Source of the DNA: Lactuca virosa
Lineage: Eukaryota > Streptophyta > Magnoliopsida > Asterales > Asteraceae
Reading direction: 5' to 3'
Length of the DNA stretch: 64,000 nt
Assembly (NCBI GenBank): GCA_928212115.1
Contig: CAKMRJ010005523.1
Coordinates: forward strand, 248,448,618 to 248,512,617
Shown here piece by piece: positions 46,394-56,134 of the stretch. Every line of letters starts with the position of its first letter. Within the stretch, counting starts at the first letter, position 1. The notes beneath the pieces were generated by a model. It was not told the DNA's origin, searched no databases, and was given only the letters and a program-made list of their open reading frames with translations. The translations under genes and the position numbers were made by a program.

Positions 46394-47751
46394 TGTAGCA
46401 CCTGGTTCTTGGTATGTATTTTTATTTAAGTATTTTTGCATTTTTGGCCTTGGACTCGGCGAGTTGAAGGACCAACTCGCCGAGTAAAAGCGGGATGAGG
46501 CGCGGGATTTAAGTGATGGACTCGTCGAGTCGGGTCCCGGACTCGACGAGTAGACTCTGACTGGACAAAAACCCTAATCCGAGGGTTTGCACCCTATTTA
46601 AACAATGTTATGTCGGCCACAACGTCCCTTATTCTCCCAGAACACCTCTCATTGAAACCCTAGCCGTTATTGAAGCAATATAAGCCTTGTTGGTGGATTT
46701 TGGTGCTTGTGGTCTTAAGAAGGAAGGAGAAAGGCTTGAGGAAGCAAGTAAAGACCAAGGGAACCCGAGTTTGTGCACCTTCTACAGTTCATTGAAGGTA
46801 AAAAGCTATAACCTTGCTCTTTCATTTGTTAGATCCCTTTTTTGGGAGATTTGGGGCTTTTATAAGCCACTTTTGATGGCCAACCATGATTGCAAACATG
46901 GTTGGGGGTTAGAGCTTCGGAATCACGTCATTAAATGAGTCACAAGGCAGTTGGGGACTGCTTTTGCACCCATGAAAGGCCCCATGCATCTTAAGAGCTT
47001 GTTTTATGTCTTTTTTAGCTCAAAGCCCCATGCAAGCACGTAAAGTTTGTAACTTTACGTGCTAGATCGATTATAGAAGCTTGGATCTATCTTTTGATCA
47101 AAGGTTGTACATCAGAATTCAAGGATTTAGAGTGTGGACATGACTGACTCGGCGAGTCCGTTCTTGGACTCGACGAGTACGAGGCTTTGAGCCTCATATC
47201 CGTTGATAGTCAAAGGAACCCAGTTGCGTGTTAGAAGGGTTGTAATCGGACAGGAAGAGTTACCCAATGTATTGGACGTGATTTTAGACCTGGAGTTCAT
47301 GGGACTCGACGAGTGCTAGAACAGACTCGGCGAGTCCAAGGCAATCTTCTTAAGGATGAAGATGAACTCCACGAGTTGTTCATCAACTCGGCGAGTCGAG
47401 GACAGAACTTGTTCATCAGATGAAGGTGAACTCGACGAGTTGTTCATCAACTTGGCGAGTCGGATGAGTTTCATGCGATGTTCATGTGAGGGAGGAACTC
47501 GTCGAGTTGACGGCCCAACTCGACGAGTCAGGTCGTGGATAAGGACGAGTAAAGGGTGAAGGACTCGGCGAGTTGACGGCCCAACTCGGCGAGTCGGGTC
47601 AACTTGAAGTTGACTTTGACTAGACTTGGACTGACCCTGTTTAGGGTTGTACTGGCTGTGTGTTGACTTGAAGGTCGTCGTGTAGGGATCGAGGAGTCGA
47701 GGGGAGTCGACTTGTGCGCTGAGGATAATTCAAACACTGCACGACATCGAG

Positions 47752-48204
47752 GTGAGTTACCTCCCAGTAGGGGTGGGTCTAAGGCCACAATGCCGGCCCA
47801 CCAAAGAGGAGTATTTGTATGATGATTGTCTTTGTGATAATTATCTTGGTTTGGTTGTGTGCTTTGGTCACGAGTATTATCTGCATGATATGTTACGTGT
47901 ATAGTAGGGATTAGGATCCCTGACAGCGGCCCTTAGGGCCGTGGGGTAGGTCAGTACCCGGATATGCCTGATTGTATGATTGTACCTTGCTGTTGTATGC
48001 TAGTGGTAGGGGGTGGAATAGTCCCCAGTTACCGGTTGAAAGGTACCGATGACAGTTACCGGTTGAAAGATACCGATGATGGTTACCGGTTGAAAGATAC
48101 CGATGATGATTACCGGTTGAGAGATACTGATGATATTGTATGGTATGTGGTATGATGGGGGAACTCACTGAGCTTTCTGCTTATAGTTTCGGTTTTGGTT
48201 TCAG
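47752..48204 (+). other. Candidate intron inside element A 5' LTR
   Basis: 453 nt between CATCGAG|GTGAGTTACC and TTTTGGTTTCAG|GTACCTC, enclosing the 27-bp minisatellite. The equivalent in the 3' LTR is 55256-55789 (534 nt; the difference is three repeat units). Confidence 0.5.
48027..48134 (+). repeat. 27-bp minisatellite, four units (element A 5' LTR)
   Basis: Unit AGTTACCGGTTGAAAGATAC plus CGATGAC; units differ by one to four bases. Confidence 0.95.
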
Positions 48205-48449
48205 GTACCTCTTCGTCTAAGGGGAAGGAGTCGGCGGCGTAGCATCGCATCATACACACACATATGGTTTCCGCATGGAGTTTTCTGGGATTGTACTCTG
48301 ATATGTTATTATTCTATGGCTTGGATTTTCAGACATGATACATTGTTTTATGAGATGATGTGTTTTCGCAGTATTTTCTTATGAATATTTTTATGTGTTG
48401 GTTAATTAAAAAGAAATTTTTTGGACCTGAAAATTGGGATGTTACAAGT

Positions 48450-48462
48450 TGGTATCAGAGCC
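48450..48462 (+). promoter_or_regulatory. Primer binding site of element A
   Basis: TGGTATCAGAGCC, exact tRNA-Met complement, three bases inside the LTR. Confidence 0.93.
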
Positions 48463-49121
48463 CTGGTCTGAGGGATTCAGACACACCCTCGAGGGTGTCT
48501 GGACTCAAACTGAGGGGCTAAAAGGTTTTTACAAGGAAAAATGGTTTTCTAAAATCTAAATGGAAGGATTTTAAGAAAGACGAAGTGTGTGATGCATGCG
48601 ACCGGCCGAGCTCAAGTAAGTTTTCCCCAAGATACCCATACTTTATATGTTATGCTATATGGTTTTGATTCAGAAAACTGCATGCTAGAATAGGACTAAG
48701 GATCTAGGAGGATGCCTTGTGTGCCTGATATATGATTCTGAGAATTGCATGCTAGTTAGGGCTAAGGATCTACGAGGATGCCTTATATGCCTGTTGTTTG
48801 AATTGTATGCTAGGACTGTTTAGTCAGCAGTAGGATGGCATGTGTAGGTTATGCCTGATTTGGTTACCCAATGCTCGAATGCTGCTTGCTTTGTGCTATG
48901 GGGGTTCTGGCCACCTTCAACTAGCTAAGGAACGGATATGTAACAGTATCCGAAGTTAGTTAAGGGGAAGTGGTGGGGACTCCTAGTGCAGCTGATGGCG
49001 GAGGGTAGGTCGGAGAGTGCCCTAGGAAAACCTAGGATGAGGTCAGTGGAAAGGGGTATCGGTGAAAGGGCCTTGGTGAAGTCGAAGCAGTCCTTGAGGA
49101 AAGCACGGATAAATGTGGAAG

Positions 49122-49141
49122 GTAGTATGGGCCCGTACTAT
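49122..49141 (+). promoter_or_regulatory. Leader palindrome of element A
   Basis: GTAGTATGGGCCCGTACTAT, centred on GGGCCC, 121 bp upstream of the gag ATG; preceded by TTGAGGAAAGCACGGAT, which is also conserved in element B. Confidence 0.7.
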
Positions 49142-49262
49142 TGGAAGCAGAGGATCCGTACTCGAATCAAGGAGGGCCTAGATGGAACCCTGGAACCTTG
49201 GAAAGTGTGTTAGGCCTCTTGGAAGTATGTATGATCCTGACATTTATGCGTGTGTATTCAAC

Positions 49263-50479
49263 ATGGTGACCACACGACATGGAGCAGGAGGTTCCGGATC
49301 AGGATCAGGATCGGGCTCGGGTGCAGGATCCGAGCAGGTAGATGACGGGCTGCGCGAGTTCATCGCGTCTGAGATCACGAGAGGCATTCTTGAGTCGACC
49401 CCGGTCATTTTCGGGTCGATCAAGGAAGGGATTGTTGAGCTGATGGAGGATCGCCTCCGGGCATTCAGGAGTGATATGGCGTCTAGTCAGACGAGTACGC
49501 GCACACTGTCCTTTAAGGACTTCTGAGGGAGCGGTGCGCCGGATTTCCATGGGGTGAAAGACCCCATTGCTGCTAGGAGATGGATCGCAGACATCGAGTC
49601 TGTGCAGCTGACCAGCTTGTGCCCCGAGGGGCCGAAGGTGAGATATGCAGCAGGGTGTTTGAGAGACAGAGTTAAAGATTAGTGGGAGTCTGTTGGTGAC
49701 TCATTGGGAGCCTCGGCTGTTGAGGCTATGACCTGGTCAGACTTTGTGACCAGATTCAGGGCGGAGTTTGTGCCAGCTGTGGAGCTTCAGCAGCTAGCCA
49801 GAGATTTCTTGGACATGAGACAGACTACGGAGACTGTGGCGGAGATCACCGCCAAGTTCCGGGAAAGGGCGTTGTTGGTGCCCCAGTATGCGGGTGATGA
49901 GGACATGAGGAGGACCCTCTACCATGATATGTTATGAGCTGACATCCGGGAGCATGTCAATTTCTCAGCTTGCCCTACCCTGGATTCCATGATTGCCAGG
50001 GCTAGGGAGAGGGAGATTGATCTGGAGCACATCCGGAAAAGGAAGGCAGCGGAGGGGCTGACGACGGGGGCTTCGGGGAAGAAGCCCAAGGGATCTGATG
50101 GTAGGCCGAAAGGCCAGTCTGGGCGGGACCGCTGTGGGAAATACGGTCGGTCACACGAGGGAGCTTGCCACACTGGGCCGGGTTCAGGCTACTATAAGTG
50201 CGGCAAGGTTGGGCATTTTGGCAGAGATTGTACCGCCCCTACTCCTGCGGTACAGATGACAGACCTGATTTGCTTCCATTGCAATCAGAGGGGCCATAAA
50301 AAAGGCCAACTGCCAGAGATTGTCAGCAGCGTCAGCAGCGGCGCCAGCAGTGGCGCCGGTCTCAGCAACAGCGCGGGTTGCAGATGGCCGGAAGGCCAAG
50401 ACAGAGGCTCCTGTGGTACGGAGCCGAGCATTTCAGTTGATAGCCGAGCAGGCACGTGCTGCACCTGATGTAGTGACGG
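49263..50479 (+). pseudogene. Element A gag
   Basis: Structural polyprotein starting at ATG 49263 (MVTTRHGAGG and a Gly-Ser run). One frame carries FIASEITRGILEST, the gag domain (APDFHGVKDP, RWIADIESVQ, CLRDRVKD, MTWSDFVTRFRAEF, LDMRQTTETVAEI) and two knuckles, YKCGKVGHFGRDC and CFHCNQRGHKK. In-frame stops at 49524 (TGA), 49680 (TAG) and 49935 (TGA) sit where related copies have Arg or Trp codons, as expected from C-to-T and G-to-A decay. A six-A run at 50298-50303 appears to be one base too long and shifts the second knuckle out of frame before its final Cys. The other frame continues SRAFQLIAEQARAAPDVVTG to 50479. Confidence 0.88.
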
Positions 50480-50551
50480 GTATGGTTCCTTTCTTATGCT
50501 TTTATGATATGGCACTGTGATCTTGATATGTTATGTATGTGCACTGTTTAG
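50480..50551 (+). other. Candidate mini-intron at the gag-protease junction of element A
   Basis: GTGACGG|GTATGGTTCC ... GCACTGTTTAG|GATCG, 72 nt, T-rich, with two in-frame TGA codons. Removing it joins DVVTG to SFHVNGIPV in frame, the normal gag-protease junction. Element C has a 63-nt counterpart. Confidence 0.5.
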
Positions 50552-51430
50552 GATCGTTCCATGTGAACGGTATCCCAGTTTAGGTATTGTTTGATTCGGG
50601 TGCCATGCGATCATTTGTCTCTCTTGCGCTTAGCAAGAAGTTTCCTGAGTCTTCGGGCATGCTGGATTGCCCTCTAGAGGTCGAGATTGCGGACGACCGG
50701 TCGGTACGAGCATCGGAGGTTTACCGAGATTGCATCCTACGACTGTTTGAGGAGCGTTATCTGGTAGATCTGGTTCCCATACCTTTGCGGGGGAACAAGG
50801 TTATTATCGGTATGGATTGGCTGAGCCCCAACGGGGCAGTGATTGACTGTGCGCAGCAGTTGGTGCGGATCAGGACCCCAAGTGGGGGAGAGCTGGTAAT
50901 TCAGGGCGAGAGGCCACTGCAAGGACCAACTTTATGTTCAGCAGTGAGAGCTAGGCGTTACCTCCAGCAGGGTTGTGCAGGTTATGTCGCCTATGTTATG
51001 GATACCCGGGAGGTGGGTAGGGCGACGGTGGGCGATGTGCCCGTGGTGCGAGAGTTCGCGGACGTATTCCCCGAGGAGCTGCCTGGGATACCTCCAGAGC
51101 GACAGGTGGAGTTCATGATCGACCTAGTCCCTGGTGCGGCTCCGATAGCCAAGGCACCGTATCGGTTGGCTCCTCCCGAGATGCATGAGTTGTCTACACA
51201 GCTGCAGGATCTGTTAGACAAGGGAGTCATTAGACCGAGTAGTTCTCCCTGGGGAGCCCCGATTGTGTTCGTGAAGAAAAAGGACGGGTCGCATCGGATG
51301 TGTATAGACTATAAGGAGCTGAATAAGGTAACGGTGAAGAACCGTTACCCACTCCCGAGGATTGATGACCTCTTTGACCAGCTACAGGGAGCGTCTTGGT
51401 TCTCCAAGATTGATTTGCGTTCAGGTATCA
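50552..51430 (+). pseudogene. Element A protease and first half of reverse transcriptase
   Basis: The aspartic protease starts SFHVNGIPV, has a TAG at 50582, then VLFDSGAMRSFVS with the active-site D-S-G. ILGMDWLS-like text (IIGMDWLSPNG) and VVREFADVFPEELPGIPP lead into RT: PYRLAPPEMHEL, GVIRPSSSPWGAPIVFVKKKDGSHRMCIDYKELN, YPLPRIDDLFDQLQ and WFSKIDLRSG. A one-base loss near 51424 breaks the frame just before the YHQ motif, and a TAG follows at about 51447. The coding sequence 50587-51438 is otherwise open. Confidence 0.9.
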
Positions 51431-52250
51431 TCAGATGAGGGTCAGATAGGAGGATGTACAGAAGACGGAGTTTCGGACGCGTTATGGCCACTATGAGTTC
51501 GTGGTGATGCCTTTCGGGCTCACTAATGCTCCTGCCGCATTCATGGATCTCATGAACCGCGTGTGTAGACCGATGTTAGACCAGTCTGTGATAGTGTTTA
51601 TCGATGATATCTTGGTTTACTCCAAGACGCGAGAGCAGCATGAGGAGCATCTGCGAGAGGTTCTGGAGACTTTGAGGAGGGAGAGCTTGTATGCTAAGTT
51701 CTCCAAGTGCGAGTTCTGGTTGCGCGAGGTGCAGTTTCTTGGGCACCTTGTCAACCAGAACGGGATTTCGGTAGATCTGGCCAAAGTGGAGGCCGTGATG
51801 AGATGGGAGGTTCCGAGGTCTCCATCTGAGATTCGGAGTTTCCTGGGATTAGTCGGCTACTATCGGAGATTCATCCAGGATTTCTCCAAGATAGCCTTAC
51901 CCCTAACCAGGCTAACGAGGAAGGTCGTGGTCTTTCATTGGGGGCCTGAGCAACAGGCTGCATTCGAGACACTGAGACAGAGATTGTGCGAGGCGCCAAT
52001 CTTAGCCCTGCCCGAGGGCATGGAGGATCTCGTCGTGTACTGTGATGCGTCCATCTCGGGCTTGGGCGTAGTATTGATGCAGAGAGGGCATGTTATTGCT
52101 TACGCTTCGAGGCAGCTGAAGCCTCATGAGGCAAACTACCCGACACACGATTTGGAGCTGGGGGCTGTTGTGTTCGCCTCAAGATTTGGCGTCATTACCT
52201 CTATGGGGTTTGTTGTACGATTTACACGGACCACAAGAGCCTGAGGTATC
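51431..52250 (+). pseudogene. Element A reverse transcriptase second half and RNase H
   Basis: Open from 51501: MPFGLTNAPAAFMDLMNRV, the catalytic box VIVFIDDILVYSKT, LREVQFLGHLVNQNGI, FLGLVGYYRRFIQDFS (thumb), then RNase H with DLVVYCDASISGLGVVL and YASRQLKPHE and DLELGAVVFA. A one-base loss near 52177 shifts KIWRHYLYG out of frame; the next frame carries DHKSLRYLMDQ. All catalytic boxes are intact apart from the frame breaks. Confidence 0.92.
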
Positions 52251-53846
52251 TCATGGACCAGCCAAATCTGAACATGAGGCAGCGTCGGTGGCTTGATGTG
52301 GTAAAGGATTATGATTGTGAGATCCACTACCACCCGGGGAAGGCCAATGTGGTAGCCGACGCGCTTAGCCTCAAGGCAGCGCCGATCAGGGATATCTGTC
52401 TGAGGATGACAGTGGTGACTCCGCTGTTAGAGCGGATTTGGGAGGCCCAACAGGAGGCCATGAAGGAGGAACATCGGAAGAGCGAGCGGATTGTGGGGCA
52501 CGTTTCCTCCTTCGACTATGATAGCCGAGGGTTATTGACTCTTCACCATAGGGTGTGGGTCCCTTATCATGGAGGCGTGCGCCAGATCCTGATGGAGGAG
52601 GCACACAAATCCAGATTTTCTATCCATCCCGGAGCGACGAAGATTTATAGAGATCTTCGTCCCGATTATTGGTGTCCCTGCATGAAGCGGGACGTAGCAT
52701 GGTACGTGGAGCGGTGCTTAACCTGCAGGAAGGTCAAGGCCGAGCACCAGAGGCCACACGGCAAGATGCAGCCGTTGGATATCCCGCTGTGGAAATAGGA
52801 GGATATTACGATGGATTTTATCACAAAGCTTCCCAGGACCGCGCGAGGGGTGGATTCGATTTGGGTTATCGTCGATCGATTGACCAAGAGCGCTCATTTT
52901 ATTCCGATTTCGGAGAGTATCTCGGCCGAGAAGTTGGCCGACATCTATATCCGGGAGGTGGTGTCGCGGCACGGGGTGCCAGTTTCAGTGATTTCCGACA
53001 GGGATGTACGGTTCACTTCCAGGTTTTGGAAGAAGTTTCATGACGAGCTGGGTACTCGTCTGTATTTCGGCACCACTTTTCACCCGCAGACGGATGGTCA
53101 GAGCGAGCGGACCATCCAGACGCTAGAGGATATGCTGCGGGCATGTGTTTTAGACTTCGGAGGTAGCTGGGATACCTACCTTCCATTGGCGGAGTTCTCG
53201 TATAATAATAGCTATCATGCGAGTATCGATCGACCTCCCTTCGAGATGTTGTACGGGAGGAAGTGCAGGACCCCGATATGCTGGGGCGAGATTGGCCAGA
53301 GGGTCATGGAGCACCGATGTAGTGCTCAAGACGACCGAACGGATCCAGCAGGTCAGGAGCAGGCTTCAGACCGCTCAGAGTCGGCAGAAAAGTTATGCCA
53401 AGAAGCGCCGATCGGACCTGGAGTTTCAAGTCGGGCATATGGTTCTCCTGAAGGTGTCGCCATGGAAGGGCGTCATCCGATTCAGGAAGCGGGGCAAGTT
53501 GGGCCCCAGTTATATTGGACCCTTCAGGGTTATAGCCCGGGTGGGCAAGGTGGTTTATAGGTTGGATCTGCCAGCCGAACTCAGTCAGATCCACAGCACT
53601 TTCCACGTCTCTCAGCTGCGGAAGTGTCTGGTGGACGACTCAGCAGTAGTACCCTTAGAGGATATTCAGGTCGATGACAGCCTGAATTACATTGAGCGAC
53701 CTGTAGCAATCCTTGACCGGAAGTCGAAGGATCTGAGGAACAAGAGGGTTGAGCTGGTAAAGGTGCAATGGCAGCACCGGAAGGGCTCAGAATGGACTTG
53801 GGAGCCGGTGGATGAGATGATGGAGCATTACCCAGAGCTGTTCTAG
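52251..53846 (+). pseudogene. Element A integrase with C-terminal chromodomain-like module
   Basis: RRWLDVVKDYDCEIHYHPGK and NVVADALS link RNase H to integrase. The zinc region has AHKSRFSIHPG and WYVERCLTC. A TAG at 52796 stands where the family has a sense codon. The core then runs DFITKLPRTARG, WVIVDRLTKSAHF (Asp), VISDRDVRFTSRFW (Asp) and HPQTDGQSERTIQTLED (Glu region), to YGRKCRTPICWGEIGQRVM. Near 53310 two bases are lost (or one gained), and the next frame carries DVVLKTTERIQQV, KSYAKKRRSDLEF, STFHVSQLRKCLVDD, VILDRKSKDL-type text and WTWEPVDEMMEHYPELF to the stop at 53846. This end is the chromodomain-like tail of the Tekay/Del clade. Confidence 0.92.
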
Positions 53847-53858
53847 GATCGAGCAGCA

Positions 53859-53896
53859 GACTTCGAGGACGAAGTCTAAAATAAGTGGGGGAGATT
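53859..53896 (+). promoter_or_regulatory. Pre-tract hairpin and polypurine tract of element A
   Basis: GACTTCG-AGGA-CGAAGTC (perfect stem, 53861-53878), then AAGTGGGGGAGATT before the 3' LTR. Confidence 0.88.
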
Positions 53897-56031
53897 TGTA
53901 GCACCTGGTTCTTGGTATGTATTTTTATTTAAGTATTTTTTTCATTTTTGGCCTTGGACTCGCCGAGTTGAAGGACCAACTCGCCGAGTAAAAGCGGGAT
54001 GAGGCGCGGGATTTAAGTGATGGACTCATCGAGTCGGGTCCCGGACTCGACGAGTAGACTCTGACTAGACAAAAAACCTAATCCGAGGTTTTGCACCCTA
54101 TTTAAACAATTTTATGTCGGCCACAACGTCCCTTATGCTCCCAGAACACCTCTCATTAAAACCCTAGCCGTTATTGAAGCAATCTAAGCCTTGTTGGTGG
54201 ATTTTGGTGCTTATGGTCTTAAGAAGGAAGGAGAAAGGCTTGAGGAAGCAAGTAAAGACCAAGGGAACCCGAGTTTGTGCACCTTCTACAGTTCATTGAA
54301 GGTAAAAAGCTGTAACCTTGCTCTTTCATTTGTTAGATCCCTTTTTGGGGAGATTTAGGGTTTTTATAAGCCACTTTTGATGGCCAACCATGATTGCAAA
54401 CATGGTTGGGGGTTAGAGCTTCGGAATCACGTCATTAAAGGAGTCACAAGGCAGTTGGGGACTGCTTTTGCACCCATGAAAGGCCCCATGCATCTTAAGA
54501 GCTTGTTTTATGTCTTTTTTAGCTCAAAGCTCCATGCAAGCACGTAAAGTTTGTAACTTTACATGCTAGATCGATTATAGAAGCTTGGATCTATCTTTTG
54601 ATCAAAGGTTGTACATCAGAATTCAAGGATTTAGAGTGTGGACATGACTGACTCGGCGAGTCCGTTCTTGGACTGGACGAGTCCGAGGCTTTGAGCCTCA
54701 TATCTGTTGAGAGTCAAAGGAACCCAGTTGAGTGTTAGAAGGGTTGTAATCGGATAAGAAGAGTTACCCAATGTATTGGACGTGATTTTAGACCTGGAGT
54801 TCATGGGACTCGACTAGTGCTAGAACAGACTCGGCGAGTCCAAGGCAATCTTCTTAAGGATGAAGATGAACTCCATGAGTTGTTCATCAACTCGGCGAGT
54901 CGAGGACAGAACTTGTTCATCAGATGAAGGTGAACTCGACGAGTTGTTCATCAACTCGGCGAGTCGGATGAGTTTCATGCGATGTTCATGTGAGGGAGGA
55001 ACTCGTCGAGTTGACGGCCCAACTCGACGAGTCAGGTCGTGGATAAGGACGAGTAAAGGGTGAGGGACTCGGCGAGTTGACGGCCCAACTCGGCGAGTCG
55101 GGTCAACTTGAAGTTGACTTTGACTAGACTTGGACTGACCCTGTTTAGGGTTGTACTGGCTGTGTGTTGACTTGAAGGTCGTCGTGTAGGGATCGAGGAG
55201 TCGAGGGGAGTCGACTTGTGCGCTGAGGATAATTCAAACACTGCACGACATCGAGGTGAGTTACCTTCCAGTAGGGGTAGGTCTAAGGCCACAATGCCGG
55301 CCCACCAAAGAGGAGTATTTGTAAGATGATTGTCTTTGTGATAATTATCTTGGTTTGGTTGTGTGCTTTGGTCACGAGTATTATCTGCATGATATGTTAC
55401 GTGTATAGTAGGGATTAGGATCCCTGACAGCGGCCCTTAGGGCCGTGGGGTAGGTCAGTACCCGGATATGCCTGACTGTATGATTGTACCTTGCTGTTGT
55501 ATGCTAGTGGTAGGGGGTGGAATAGTCCCCAGTTACCGGTTGAAAGATACGGATGACAGTTACCGGTTGAAAGATACCGATGACAGTTACCGGTTAAAAG
55601 ATACCGATGATGGTTACCGGTTGAAAGATACCGATGACGATTACCGGTTGAAAGATACCGATGTTGGTTACCGGTTGAAAGATACCGATGATGATTACCG
55701 GTTGAGAGATACTGATGATATTGTATGGTATGTGGTATGATGGGGGAACTCACTGAGCTTTGTGCTTGCGGTTTCGGTTTTGGTTTCAGGTACCTCTTCG
55801 TCTAAGGGGAAGGAGTCGGCGGCGTAGCATCGCATCACACACACACATATGGTTTCCGCATGGAGTTTTCTGGGATTGTACTCTGATATGTTATTATTCT
55901 ATGGCTTGGGTTTTCAGACATGATACATTGTTTTATGAGATGATATGTTTTCGCAGTATTTTCTTATGAATGTTTTTATGTGTTGGTTAATTAAAAAGAA
56001 ATTTTTTGGACCTGAAAATTGGGATGTTACA
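53897..56031 (+). repeat. 3' LTR of element A
   Basis: 2135 bp, same ends as the 5' LTR. Seven minisatellite units (55531-55719) instead of four account for almost the whole length difference of 82 bp. Promoter box CTATTTAAAC at 54098. Confidence 0.95.
55531..55719 (+). repeat. 27-bp minisatellite, seven units (element A 3' LTR)
   Basis: Same unit as in the 5' LTR; the last unit (GAGAGATACTGATGAT) is shared, the additional units are internal. Confidence 0.95.
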
Positions 56032-56134
56032 AACGCCCAACGTTCTCACCCTTACGCTTGGTGATTGGGACCAAAAATGAAAAAATATTAATAAACAAAG
56101 CCAAAAATGTAAATACGTGGAAACTGGCATTACA
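56032..56134 (-). repeat. 5' LTR of element D, outer end
   Basis: 103 bp: the minus strand starts TGTAATGCCAG at 56134. The first five bases on the + side (AACGC) are the element A target duplication. Confidence 0.88.

Larger units (their letters stand above)
46394..48446 (+). repeat. 5' LTR of element A
   Basis: 2053 bp, TGTAGCACCTGG to GGGATGTTACA. ACTCGNCGAGT pairs start at 46454/46475, 46520/46541, 47147/47168, 47304/47325, 47366/47386, 47430/47450, 47497/47518 and 47563/47584. Promoter box CTATTTAAAC at 46594. Donor-like CGAG|GTGAGT at 47752 and acceptor-like GGTTTCAG ending at 48204. Confidence 0.95.
46394..56031 (+). mobile_element. Element A: near full-length Ty3/gypsy chromovirus (Tekay/Del-like)
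   Basis: 9638 bp. LTRs 46394-48446 and 53897-56031, exact primer site, gag, protease, RT, RNase H, integrase with chromodomain-like end, polypurine tract, and perfect target duplication AACGC (46389-46393 and 56032-56036). All domains are present in order, but four frameshifts and several stops disable it. LTRs differ at a few percent of sites plus three minisatellite units, so it is one of the younger elements here. Confidence 0.95.
16025..56134 (-). mobile_element. Element D: non-autonomous gypsy, expanded to 40 kb by nested insertions
   Basis: On the minus strand: 5' LTR (56134 down to 44824, split by element A), primer site, leader (44823-44255, split by F, then 22576-22315), gag, noncoding centre, integrase C-terminal tail, polypurine tract and 3' LTR (17684-16025). 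Perfect 5-bp target duplication ATCGG at 16020-16024 and 56135-56139. Protease, RT, RNase H and the integrase core are absent. Confidence 0.9.

Noticed and set aside
47528..47788. 86-codon minus-strand open frame, also at 55032-55292
   Set aside because: It covers the palindrome array; the CG-rich motif has few stops. It is identical in both LTRs because the LTRs are copies.
55468..55740. Open frame with repeated SYRLKDTDD units (and its shorter copy at 47964-48155)
   Set aside because: It is the 27-bp minisatellite of the LTR read as codons; 27 is divisible by three, so open frames appear by chance on both strands.
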